Shown one piece after another: positions 18,777 through 26,646 of a stretch of DNA of 64,000 nucleotides; the stretch's first letter is position 1; the number at the start of each line of letters is the position of its first letter. Source of the stretch: Bacteriovorax sp. MedPE-SWde (GTDB taxonomy: Bacteria > Bdellovibrionota > Bacteriovoracia > Bacteriovoracales > Bacteriovoracaceae); the NCBI GenBank assembly GCA_001874305.1, contig MPCU01000007.1:62001-126000 (forward strand), in the 5' to 3' direction. A model generated the notes under the pieces. It worked only from the letters and a program-made list of their open reading frames with translations. It had not been told where the DNA came from and searched no databases. Both the position numbers and the translations under genes were made by a program.

Positions 18777-18853
18777 GGCAGGGTAGCTCAGTTGGTGAGA
18801 GCGCCGGATTCATAACCCGGAGGTCGGGAGTTCAACTCTCCCCCCCGCCACCA
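18777..18853 (+). tRNA. tRNA with anticodon CAT (elongator Met or Ile2)
   Basis: A 77-nt cloverleaf with encoded CCA. The acceptor is GGCAGGG / CCCCGCC, the D arm GCTC-GAGC, the anticodon loop TTCATAA (anticodon 18811-18813) and the T arm GGGAG-TTCAACT-CTCCC. The G1-C72 pair argues against an initiator tRNA. Two A-C mismatches occur: A4/C69 in the acceptor stem and A31/C39 in the anticodon stem. It could be elongator Met or the lysidine-modified Ile2 tRNA; sequence alone does not decide. Confidence 0.93.
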
Positions 18854-18867
18854 TTTTTTTTCATATA

Positions 18868-18893
18868 ACAACCACTTCTGGTTGTTTTTTTTT
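18868..18893 (+). terminator. Rho-independent terminator after the tRNA
   Basis: ACAACCA / TGGTTGT forms a 7-bp stem with a CTTC loop, followed by TTTTTTTT, 14 nt downstream of the tRNA. Confidence 0.85.
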
Positions 18894-18900
18894 GCCTTTT

Positions 18901-19497
18901 TTATTCGTTAATTTTTATATGTTCAGACTTTAAGTCCTTAACAATTTTTGCGCCGATGATCTTGTAGTTATTTAAAGCAGAAAGTCTAAATCCATATCCA
19001 GTCACAGTAAGACCTTTTAACGTATCATTCATCAGAGTGAATACATTAAAGAATGTCTGTTCATAATCATTTATACCTTCTTTTCTCACCGTTACATGTA
19101 AGTGTGCCATCAAAATATTTAATGATTCCACTTGCTCCAGAAATAAATGTCTATACGCACCACCCTTATTTGCAGCATCTTCTATATTCTCTGCAATGTC
19201 ATATGCTCTCATTTCAAGTTCCACAAACTTATCAGATAAATCAGTAAGCCTAGACTCATCTCCTCCACCTGAAACTGCATAGACCTTAATCTTATCAAGT
19301 TGAGATCCCATAACATCGCCTGTCTTCATATATTTATTAAGCAAACGATCTGCTCCAGCTGATACTTCAGTATGTTTAGCTGCTTTTACTGCGGGATCAA
19401 AAAGGCCACCTACTTTTGAAGAAAATGTTTTTAGTATCCCCGCCTGCGACTGAGAAACAAATAGTAGTAGTGAAAATGTAAAAAGTAGTTTCTTCAT
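18901..19497 (-). CDS. Secreted protein of unknown function
   Basis: I do not recognise this 198-residue protein. It has a signal peptide (about 1-19, ending SQSQA), no lipobox and no later TM segment. The mature part looks mostly helical, with acidic and basic residues alternating around SDKFVELEMRAYDIAENIEDA. GAGGA lies 6 nt before the ATG. It is monocistronic, ends just after the tRNA terminator on the other strand, and belongs to the block of unknown exported proteins at 19-24 kb. Confidence 0.75.
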   Translation of the reverse strand: MKKLLFTFSLLLFVSQSQAGILKTFSSKVGGLFDPAVKAAKHTEVSAGADRLLNKYMKTGDVMGSQLDKIKVYAVSGGGDESRLTDLSDKFVELEMRAYDIAENIEDAANKGGAYRHLFLEQVESLNILMAHLHVTVRKEGINDYEQTFFNVFTLMNDTLKGLTVTGYGFRLSALNNYKIIGAKIVKDLKSEHIKINE

Positions 19498-19656
19498 AGA
19501 GTCCTCATCTAATAGTTTTTTAAGATTCTATCACTATGAGATCAGTCTATAGTTAAGTCAGAAACACTTACATACGATGTAAAAAGAATATACAGAAATC
19601 AGAGCTATAAACAGTTGTATTCATGCCTTGGGGACACCAACATCTGTCTTTTTACA

Positions 19657-21048
19657 TTAGCCGCCTAAAGTCATACCTCTACAACTAAGCCACTTAACTT
19701 CAACACTATGCTCTTTTGAAACACCAAACTCGGTTATGACTCTAATACGATGCCTACCGTTAGTAATGTCTTTAGTAAAATATCGAAATTTACCATTTCG
19801 AACAAGAACTTCTTCGGGGTCTGCTTCGTCAACACTTACGAGGACAATACCATCTTCATAATCAACTTTACCTGCTAGTTCATAAACACTTGGTCTAGAA
19901 CTACACCACCCATTCCCATTCAATTCGACAACACTTTCGCCATATAATTCTAAAAAAGAAGAAATCACTTCACGAGATTTACTATTACAATTTACCGAAC
20001 GAAGATAATTCATTTTACTTTTTTCGATGGAAATCTTGTCATAAATGTCAGACAAATTATAAACGACATCATTAAGATTTTGATATCTCTTATCAAGACT
20101 ACCTGTTGCCTTAATATCAGCATCAAACTTAAATAGAACATCATTATAGGCTTGTTGTAATTGCTGTGTCTCATACTTTGAGCTATCTGCAAGCTTCAAC
20201 CTTTCTTTGGTCTTATACATCAATTTATTATATATATTTTCTATTACTACAATTTTATTAACTAAATTTGATTCTTGTAACCTAGATTGTACTTTATTTC
20301 TTAGAGCTTGCCCCTGAAAGGAATTCGAAAAATATAAATCAAATAACGCATGAGAAATGCTATTAACTAACTCAGTCATAATTACAACTTTCTCAGTTGC
20401 CTTTTCATCGTAAAAAGCTTCTTTTGCTTTAGTTACGTCAAATACAACTTCCATCTTTTCAACACCAAAAGACAAGTATGTCGCCTTATCTATTCCAGAT
20501 TGAAAGACTTCAGATTCATTAAGATAAGAAATATTATTCTTAAATTTATCATTATCATAGTCCCATGAGTCTTCTACGAAACTCTTACTATTATTATATT
20601 TAAACACTTTAGAGTTCTCTACTATTCCCTCAGCATTAAGCGCCATTGATTCAAAGTAGAACTCACCCTTAGCATCACTAAAATCAGATTGATCATGTTG
20701 ATTCATACTTTTGTAACTTATAGAAGTTGCAAATATCGATTTAAGACAAACCGGCTTCACTTCACGAATAATGTCATAGCCAATTGCAGAATATACATCA
20801 ATTTGACTGTCATGATATGTTCTAATATTTATATTACTTATGTAACTTGAATTATGGCTCCAGGTAAGATCAAACCCATTACCACTTACTTTATCACCAA
20901 ATACAGATTTCCAAGTAATATCAAAATCTAAAAGTGCTCCCTGCCTCTTTAAAGAGGGCGAGTAAAGGTAAGAACTCTCAGCTGTTAAGAAGTTCGCATT
21001 TGAATAAATAGACATCAAAGTCGATATAATTATGACATTCATCTTCAT
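19657..21048 (-). CDS. Secreted protein of unknown function, third gene of a three-gene operon
   Basis: 463 residues, not recognised. It has a signal peptide (about 1-18). Residues 20-160 are rich in beta-type, Ser/Tyr/Asp-containing segments. Residues 230-340 appear helical and may form coiled coil (KTKERLKLADSSKYETQQLQ). A short Cys-bearing beta region ends the protein, with GKFRYFTKDITNGRHRIRVI resembling an Ig- or carbohydrate-binding-like strand pair; this last point is only an impression. AGGAG lies 8 nt before the ATG, and the stop of the preceding gene is 11 nt upstream. Confidence 0.7.
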   Translation of the reverse strand: MKMNVIIISTLMSIYSNANFLTAESSYLYSPSLKRQGALLDFDITWKSVFGDKVSGNGFDLTWSHNSSYISNINIRTYHDSQIDVYSAIGYDIIREVKPVCLKSIFATSISYKSMNQHDQSDFSDAKGEFYFESMALNAEGIVENSKVFKYNNSKSFVEDSWDYDNDKFKNNISYLNESEVFQSGIDKATYLSFGVEKMEVVFDVTKAKEAFYDEKATEKVVIMTELVNSISHALFDLYFSNSFQGQALRNKVQSRLQESNLVNKIVVIENIYNKLMYKTKERLKLADSSKYETQQLQQAYNDVLFKFDADIKATGSLDKRYQNLNDVVYNLSDIYDKISIEKSKMNYLRSVNCNSKSREVISSFLELYGESVVELNGNGWCSSRPSVYELAGKVDYEDGIVLVSVDEADPEEVLVRNGKFRYFTKDITNGRHRIRVITEFGVSKEHSVEVKWLSCRGMTLGG

Positions 21049-21059
21049 AGTGAGTTCTC

Positions 21060-22301
21060 CTAAAAATCCATTAAGTCATCAAAAGTATCAGTAGAGTCAT
21101 CAACATTCCCTAGTAATTCATCAATTGACTCAAATCCCTTCCACTTCAAATAGACAGGAAACGGCATGACAACTTGATCAAAAGCAACTTTATTCATGTC
21201 CTGATTCTTCATAAAGAGTTTTATCCAAGCGTAGTCAGGTTTTTCACTCTCAAGTTCATCGAATAATTTTTGGTGAAATTGAAATCCACTTGCAGCCATC
21301 TTTTCATTTAACAATGTCGCAATCTCTTTAACTTGTTCTTGAGATAGGTTTGAATTATTAACCAATAATGCCGTAGGTATTACATTCTCTACTTTTACAA
21401 TCTTTTCTGACAGAAACTCTGTCTCAGTCGAATACAATTGATTAAAATCAATATGGACATTATTTACTATTGAACGGATAGAGTAGAAATCTGAAATTTG
21501 AAACATTAAAAGGATTAAATTACTTCGTATTTCCTGAGAGATATCCTTATGTACGAGGAATCTTTTATTAAATAATTCATCACCATGATTAGCAACAAGT
21601 GATTGAATGATACGATCATCTAGCATGAAAAGAATTTTTTCATTTAGAGCAAGAAAATCGTCTTCAATGATAAAAGGAATACCTCCTCTTTTTACAAAGT
21701 GAGAACATAATTTATAGCTAGCTCCTGAGTCTATATTTGAGCATGCATAAGCTGAAGCAATATTTAACTTCTTCTGTGTCTTAAAAAGGTTACTTATATC
21801 GTCCAGCTTATATTCTTTAAAACCACCAATATATGCAGGTAAGATTCCTTTTAGCATAGAGAAATTAGAATTATAAAGAGTCCCTTCTATGCAATTTGTT
21901 CTATTAACAAGATGACTATTAATATCGAATTTTCTTAATTTAGAAAATGTTAACATATTATAATAAACTCTTTTTGCACCTGGGATGAAGCATGACAGTC
22001 CTAAAAGATCGAGCTCAATATCATTTCCCATATAGGCCATAGCATCTAACCCTCTTCCTTCTTTGACATAGAAGTACTGATTAGCAGCTTGCTTATTAAG
22101 AGCATTAATTTTTGGATTTTTTATAATAAGTTCTTTAAATTCGTCTGCACTAAATACAATCTTATTATCAAAACTCTTATAACTAACAATTCGACTAGCA
22201 ACGTCGTCAGTTTTCCCCATAAGTAATTCGAGCACATCAAGCTGGTTTGGTGACGCGAGAGTTAACAAATTTATTAAAGACAAGAAAATTAGTTTTTTCA
22301 T
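21060..22301 (-). CDS. Secreted protein of unknown function, second gene of the operon
   Basis: About 413 residues, not recognised. I take the ATG at 22301 as the start: GAGGAG, embedded in the last codons of the preceding gene, stands 7 nt before it, whereas the in-frame GTG at 22316 has no such site. The protein begins with a signal peptide (MKKLIFLSLINLLTLA). The body is largely helical with scattered cysteines and ends in an acidic stretch (DDSTDTFDDLMDF). The tight spacing to both neighbours implies co-expression. Confidence 0.7.
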   Translation of the reverse strand: MKKLIFLSLINLLTLASPNQLDVLELLMGKTDDVASRIVSYKSFDNKIVFSADEFKELIIKNPKINALNKQAANQYFYVKEGRGLDAMAYMGNDIELDLLGLSCFIPGAKRVYYNMLTFSKLRKFDINSHLVNRTNCIEGTLYNSNFSMLKGILPAYIGGFKEYKLDDISNLFKTQKKLNIASAYACSNIDSGASYKLCSHFVKRGGIPFIIEDDFLALNEKILFMLDDRIIQSLVANHGDELFNKRFLVHKDISQEIRSNLILLMFQISDFYSIRSIVNNVHIDFNQLYSTETEFLSEKIVKVENVIPTALLVNNSNLSQEQVKEIATLLNEKMAASGFQFHQKLFDELESEKPDYAWIKLFMKNQDMNKVAFDQVVMPFPVYLKWKGFESIDELLGNVDDSTDTFDDLMDF

Positions 22302-22302
22302 T

Positions 22303-23817
22303 CTATAACTCCTCACCTTGATATGACAATTTCACTTTGGCACGCCCCTTTTTATAACAGCTTCTCATTGAAAACCTTACTTTTACACTTTCTAAACTTG
22401 GAATTCTAAAAGTTTCAGTACTCTTGTGTTTGCCATTTTTCTTGTAGCAGTGCATTTTTACATCGATTGGTGTATTTAAGTTATTCTTTAAAAGTTTACC
22501 ACTATCTAAAACATCAACAATATTTCCAAGTTTAAATGCTGCACTAACTTGTGAGTTACCAAATGTATCATTATATATCTTTGTTAAAGTCTTAGCGTTA
22601 AGCTTCCTATAGATCAGATAAGCAAAGCTTTGTTTTAATAATTTTGTTACATTATTTTCGGCCTTGTAAGAAAGAGTCATGACCTTGGCAAAAACAATTC
22701 TATAGCGATCCGATACCTCTTCATCAACATTTTCTAGCCCTTCAAATAAAATATTTAGATCTGATTCTTCTAATGACGACAACTCTTTTGCATAGGCCAT
22801 AAGTCTTAAACGATATTTCCAAAGTTGTGTATCTTCACCATTTGAATATTGATTCAGGCCATCGAGATAGATACCATTAAACACTGGTCCACTAATACTG
22901 TGGTCGGCCATTGCATTTGAATATCTATATGGCTCAATCTTTTCCTCGGCCATAGATATAATATAATCATCTCTTAGTTTTATAAGGAAAGTTCTTAGTT
23001 CACTAGATGTGCTATAGTCATTAATAGATTTACTTAATTCTGATAACACATGATTCATCAAGTAAAAATCAGTATCATTTAAGGATTGTTCAAAGAATTT
23101 ACTATATTCTTTATCAAGTGATGAAAATACAAGTTTATTAGGAAACCTATGGAAAGCATCCTTTATCCAATCATACTTACCATTTTTAGTGATGAAATCA
23201 TACGAAGATAAATTTCCCACGGTCCACCCTAAATTTCCACCTCTATCTAAAGCAATATTAAAGCAGGCCTTACAGTCACCATAAACAGAATAATACTGAA
23301 CTTTATAAGCTGATTTTTTGTATTTCTCTAGTAGTTTCCCAATAACCCTCAAGCTCTTATTAGCTATAACTTGTCTTATAATTTTCTCATTGTCTTCAAA
23401 ACTACCACTTAAGTCTACTGTTCCAAGATATAAGAATTGACTAATTTCTTGCGGATCATTTTTTAGTTTATCTAGGATAAACTTCGAACTTAAATACTGT
23501 CCATTAGCATTTAACAAAGTAAGTGTTACGTTCAAAGCAGCATGATTAGTGACACGATTGAAGACTATTTCAGATATATTATAACCATCATGATCAACAC
23601 CATTTATCTTATAAATGTCGACTCCGGCTGACTTCAAGTCACCTACTAAAGAGTAAGACTCTCCATCATTAACCTTCTTGATATAGTGGTTAATCTTTTT
23701 CATTGTCAAAACGTCTATATAATTTCGATTAAAATTAATTGTGTCTGCGAAAATCGATGAAGTAGTAACAATTAGTACAAATATAAGTAGATGCTTAACA
23801 AATCTTTGCATGAACAT
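22303..23817 (-). CDS. Secreted protein of unknown function, first gene of the operon
   Basis: 504 residues, not recognised. It has a signal peptide (about 1-24, ending SSIFA). GGAG stands 5 nt before the first ATG. Segments such as DLKSAGVDIYKINGVDHDGYN and NHAALNVTLTLLNANGQYL loosely resemble ankyrin repeats, which would make it a binding protein, but the repeats are too degenerate to count. A C-x2-C pair (GDCKACF) lies near residue 182. The last 50 residues look like a beta domain with cysteines. Its stop codon lies next to the following gene's start. Confidence 0.7.
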   Translation of the reverse strand: MFMQRFVKHLLIFVLIVTTSSIFADTINFNRNYIDVLTMKKINHYIKKVNDGESYSLVGDLKSAGVDIYKINGVDHDGYNISEIVFNRVTNHAALNVTLTLLNANGQYLSSKFILDKLKNDPQEISQFLYLGTVDLSGSFEDNEKIIRQVIANKSLRVIGKLLEKYKKSAYKVQYYSVYGDCKACFNIALDRGGNLGWTVGNLSSYDFITKNGKYDWIKDAFHRFPNKLVFSSLDKEYSKFFEQSLNDTDFYLMNHVLSELSKSINDYSTSSELRTFLIKLRDDYIISMAEEKIEPYRYSNAMADHSISGPVFNGIYLDGLNQYSNGEDTQLWKYRLRLMAYAKELSSLEESDLNILFEGLENVDEEVSDRYRIVFAKVMTLSYKAENNVTKLLKQSFAYLIYRKLNAKTLTKIYNDTFGNSQVSAAFKLGNIVDVLDSGKLLKNNLNTPIDVKMHCYKKNGKHKSTETFRIPSLESVKVRFSMRSCYKKGRAKVKLSYQGEEL

Positions 23818-23961
23818 GTGTTCTCCAAAAAGTATTAGGTTTTATTTATATTAATTAAGTAATTGATATTTATTAAAATTTTTGTAAATTATCTACATAC
23901 TGTTTAGAATTTACACATTTTTTCTTTATACGCTTATTCAAGAGCGTAACAGGCTGATTTC

Positions 23962-23981
23962 ACGATACAGACGCGCGTACC
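23962..23981 (+). repeat. GC-rich 20-bp direct repeat, copy 1
   Basis: ACGATACAGACGCGCGTACC. It matches the copy at 24672-24691 at 19 of 20 positions, in the same orientation. The core ACGCGCGT is palindromic. It overlaps the expected -35 region of the small lipoprotein gene at 24004. The composition is strikingly GC-rich for this window. Confidence 0.85.
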
Positions 23982-23992
23982 GACTCATATGA

Positions 23993-24004
23993 TATAATAA
24001 AGTA
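23993..24004 (+). promoter_or_regulatory. -10 box placed for a leaderless transcript
   Basis: TATAAT at 23993-23998 is followed by 5 nt (AAAGT) and the ATG at 24004. No Shine-Dalgarno sequence exists. The -35 position holds GACGCG from the 20-bp repeat, a poor -35, so an activator at the repeat is conceivable. Confidence 0.55.
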
Positions 24005-24441
24005 TGAGACTACTTATTATAATCCTATTCATAAGTTGTTCTTCACCCACGCCTCTCTCTACTAAGAAAGTTAATCTCGCTATATTTGATAAAGTCATCA
24101 ACAGCAATTCTTATGGTGGTATTACTCAGGATACGATCAACATCATAAGTATTTCTCCAAAAGGGGAATTTCCAATCTCTAGGATAAGAAGATTTCATAG
24201 AAGATACGATTTTAAAGTAAAGCTCACATTTAATCAGGATTGTTATCAATTAGGCGACACTTGTTTAAGCCTAAGAACATATCAAGGAATATCGAATAAA
24301 GAGATATACAGGCTTAGAAGCAAAGATGAAGTCATAGAGAGAAACTACTTTATATCATTTATTAAAACGGCAGAAGGCTGGGCACCATATGACTTAAGTA
24401 AAAATGTAGAGAAAGATAGAAAACCATCTTCACAGCATTGA
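24004..24441 (+). CDS. Small putative lipoprotein of unknown function
   Basis: 145 residues, not recognised. A very short lipoprotein signal runs MRLLIIILFISC, with lipobox Cys at 12, followed by SSPTPLSTKK. The mature part is basic, with a C-x6-C pair (CYQLGDTC) that could form a disulfide. The start has no Shine-Dalgarno sequence and sits 5 nt after a perfect TATAAT. It is the first gene of a two-gene cassette bracketed by 20-bp direct repeats at 23962 and 24672. Confidence 0.7.
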   Translation: MRLLIIILFISCSSPTPLSTKKVNLAIFDKVINSNSYGGITQDTINIISISPKGEFPISRIRRFHRRYDFKVKLTFNQDCYQLGDTCLSLRTYQGISNKEIYRLRSKDEVIERNYFISFIKTAEGWAPYDLSKNVEKDRKPSSQH

Positions 24442-24450
24442 GAGGATTTT

Positions 24451-24654
24451 ATGAGCACAAAGAGAAATAATGTAAATTACATTAATCACAAGAAAGAACT
24501 TCATCATGGCCACCATGGTCCACATAGTTCTCCTCAAGAGACTAGAGCTAAGCGTACAAAGAGATCAAAGAAATTTGTCTTCATAAGAGAGACTCATGCG
24601 GATATTAGAAATGTTAAGTACTTTGGGGTGAGATTTATTCCATTTATTAACTAG
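24451..24654 (+). CDS. Small basic His-rich protein of unknown function
   Basis: 67 residues, not recognised. It is strongly basic, with a His-rich stretch (HHGHHGPH) near 18-26 and a Lys/Arg block (AKRTKRSKK), then an aromatic C terminus. Such a composition could bind nucleic acid or metal, but nothing proves it. GAGAGGA lies about 5 nt before the ATG, 9 nt after the lipoprotein stop, so the two form an operon. The second 20-bp repeat begins 17 nt past its stop. Confidence 0.6.
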   Translation: MSTKRNNVNYINHKKELHHGHHGPHSSPQETRAKRTKRSKKFVFIRETHADIRNVKYFGVRFIPFIN

Positions 24655-24671
24655 TATAAGTAATCGAATTA

Positions 24672-24691
24672 ACGATACGGACGCGCGTACC
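24672..24691 (+). repeat. GC-rich 20-bp direct repeat, copy 2
   Basis: ACGATACGGACGCGCGTACC, 19 of 20 identical to the copy at 23962-23981, 710 nt apart and in the same orientation. I saw no third copy in the window. Confidence 0.85.
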
Positions 24692-24692
24692 T

Positions 24693-24714
24693 AAAAAGGG
24701 CCTGAAGAGGCCCT
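24693..24714. terminator. Terminator hairpin, better placed for the minus strand
   Basis: AGGGCC (24697-24702) pairs with GGCCCT (24709-24714) around a 6-nt loop. On the minus strand it is followed by TTTTT, so it can end the transcript carrying the 27-codon ORF at 24744-24827. On the plus strand it may also slow transcription after the cassette. Confidence 0.7.
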
Positions 24715-24743
24715 GAATATATGCGTAAATTTAAAATAAATAA

Positions 24744-24827
24744 TTAAGAATTTCCGGGCGGTGCACTCGAGTTCTTAAGCTCCTCTGCAAACGACCTTGT
24801 TTGAGTATGTGGTAAAATTTCAATCAT
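24744..24827 (-). CDS. Candidate 27-residue peptide ORF
   Basis: An ATG at 24827 opens a 27-codon frame ending in TAA, directly followed by a terminator. A strong AAGGGGA lies about 8 nt before the ATG, better than most sites in the window. The peptide begins MIEILPHTQTR, continues SFAEELKNSS and ends APPGNS. It is hydrophilic, has no cysteine and no membrane span. I do not recognise it. It could be a small regulatory or precursor peptide, or a leader peptide. The rest of the gap 24654-24997 holds the second direct repeat and hairpins but no other gene that I see. Confidence 0.45.
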   Translation of the reverse strand: MIEILPHTQTRSFAEELKNSSAPPGNS

Positions 24828-24860
24828 AAATAGTTCCCCTTAACGTACAACAAACGTGAA

Positions 24861-24910
24861 TAAAAAAAGGATCTAGAAGAATGTATTGATCTAATCAATC
24901 ATTTCCTAGA
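24861..24910 (-). terminator. Hairpin with U-tract between the SDR gene and the 27-codon ORF
   Basis: On the minus strand an inner ATTGAT/ATCAAT stem and an imperfect outer TCTAG-containing stem are followed by TCC and TTTTTTT (24862-24868). It lies about 90-135 nt past the SDR stop and about 35 nt before the 27-codon ORF. It could terminate the SDR transcript or act as an attenuator for the small ORF. Confidence 0.5.
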
Positions 24911-24996
24911 GAACTAAATATAACCCAGCTTCAAAGATTTCCAATATTCGATGACTTAGGACATCCCAAAGTGTGGAAAAATGCCCACAATTTCTG

Positions 24997-26601
24997 TTAC
25001 CAGTCGATTGGGAAGTAATCTTTCAGGAACTTACCACACCAGTGCTTACCAGTATTGATTCCATCAATAAATGGGTCACAAACTCTCGCCGCACCATCAA
25101 CAATATCTAGAGGTGGTTGGAAATCGTGTAGATTTTCTTTTCTCTTCGCTAGCTCAACTGGATCCTCATCTGTAACCCAACCTGTATCAACAGCATTCAT
25201 GTAAATACCGTCTTTAGCAAACTCTCCCGCAGAAGTATGTGTCAGCATATTAAGAGCGGCCTTTGCCATATTTGTATGAGGATGGCGTGCTTCTTTTTTA
25301 AAGCGGTGAAACTTTCCTTCCATCGCAGTAACGTTAACAATATGTTTTTTCCCTGTATTATCTCGCTTCATCATTGGAGCAAGTTTATTACAAAGAACGA
25401 ATGGTGCAATTGCATTCACTAGTTGAACCTCAACCATTTCAGGAGTGTTTATCTCCCCTAGCTTTAATCTCCAACTATTAGTCTTTCTTAAATCGACTTG
25501 TTGTAAATCAACATCAAGCTCACCCTTTGGAAAGATTTCCTGAGTAACAAGAGAGTCATCAATTGTATAAGGGATTTGTGAAAGCTTAGCTGATTCGCGA
25601 AGACCAAGCCCTGGTGCATTTTGCTTATGCCATGAAACAGGTAGAGCTTCCGTGTCAGCACTTCCAACAACATCACCATCGGCCTTACTTAATTCAATAA
25701 GACAACCCTGGTGTCTTTCTAGAAGCATTTGTGCATGCTCAGGAAGATCGGCCATATGTCTTGCCTCTGCTTCCATTAAGTGAGCATAGAATCCCGGAGG
25801 TCTTCTCACTGTTTGAGCGGCATTATTAATTAAGATATCTAAACGATCATATGTTGATTCAATATAGTTACAAAATAATTCAACAGATGGTGTGTGACGT
25901 AAATCAAGACCATGAATATGAAGTCTATGACCCCATTCTTTAAAATCTTCTTCTTTTCCATATCTAATGGCAGAGTCAACAGGAAAACGAGTTGTCGCAA
26001 TAACAGTTGCACCAGATCTCAACATCATGAGAGTTGAGTGATAGCCAATTTTAAGTCTTGAACCAGTGATTAGAGCAACCTGTCCCGTAAGGTCAGTTGT
26101 CTGGTGTCTCTTATAATAATTCAAGTCACCACAAGGAATACACATCGTATCGTAGAAGTGGTGAAGCTTAGTAAATTCATCCTTACAGACGTAGCAATTT
26201 CTTGCCTTATTTAATTCAGGTTGTTCACTATTTAACGACTCTTGATCAACACCAATAAGTTTAGGTGCAACAAAGACAGAGTCTTCTCTGGCAGACCTAA
26301 TTCCAGTTGTTCCTCTGGCCACTCTATCTTGGTGAGTCGTTTTCTTCTTTCTTATTCTCTTTACGTCTTTTTGACGCTTCTTGATTTCTTTTCTATCTGG
26401 TCTTGATAGTTGCCCTGAAAGCTTGAGAAGTTTCACGCGATCTTCTTCACTGAGATGAACAAGCTGTTCACTATTTTCAACAAATACTTCAAGAGTATTA
26501 AGCATATTACTTAATTCAGCTGGAGAAAATTTATGTTGAAGTTCATCGAGATATGTCTCGTGTGTATTAACAACTGTTTCTTGATCTTTAGTATCGCTCA
26601 T
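24997..26601 (-). CDS. SDR-fold oxidoreductase-like protein with N-terminal zinc ribbon
   Basis: About 534 residues from the ATG at 26601, chosen because AAGGA lies 8 nt upstream; the frame stays open to 26637. Order: a charged N-terminal region ([14 protein letters not shown] near 70-85), a C-x2-C...C-x2-C zinc-ribbon candidate (CYVC and CIPC), then an SDR Rossmann domain ([38 protein letters not shown]). At the YxxxK position the Lys is kept (near 447) but the catalytic Tyr is replaced by Thr, and the Ser site reads NVTAMEG. It may therefore bind nucleotide without classical SDR catalysis. Confidence 0.8.
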   Translation of the reverse strand: MSDTKDQETVVNTHETYLDELQHKFSPAELSNMLNTLEVFVENSEQLVHLSEEDRVKLLKLSGQLSRPDRKEIKKRQKDVKRIRKKKTTHQDRVARGTTGIRSAREDSVFVAPKLIGVDQESLNSEQPELNKARNCYVCKDEFTKLHHFYDTMCIPCGDLNYYKRHQTTDLTGQVALITGSRLKIGYHSTLMMLRSGATVIATTRFPVDSAIRYGKEEDFKEWGHRLHIHGLDLRHTPSVELFCNYIESTYDRLDILINNAAQTVRRPPGFYAHLMEAEARHMADLPEHAQMLLERHQGCLIELSKADGDVVGSADTEALPVSWHKQNAPGLGLRESAKLSQIPYTIDDSLVTQEIFPKGELDVDLQQVDLRKTNSWRLKLGEINTPEMVEVQLVNAIAPFVLCNKLAPMMKRDNTGKKHIVNVTAMEGKFHRFKKEARHPHTNMAKAALNMLTHTSAGEFAKDGIYMNAVDTGWVTDEDPVELAKRKENLHDFQPPLDIVDGAARVCDPFIDGINTGKHWCGKFLKDYFPIDW

Positions 26602-26646
26602 TCTTGCTTCCTTAGGGTTTGGTGCCCAATTTAGCAAAAGTCGCGC

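Noticed and set aside
22303-23817. Ankyrin-repeat protein
   Set aside because: Only two weakly similar helical segments were seen; no repeat register holds over the protein.
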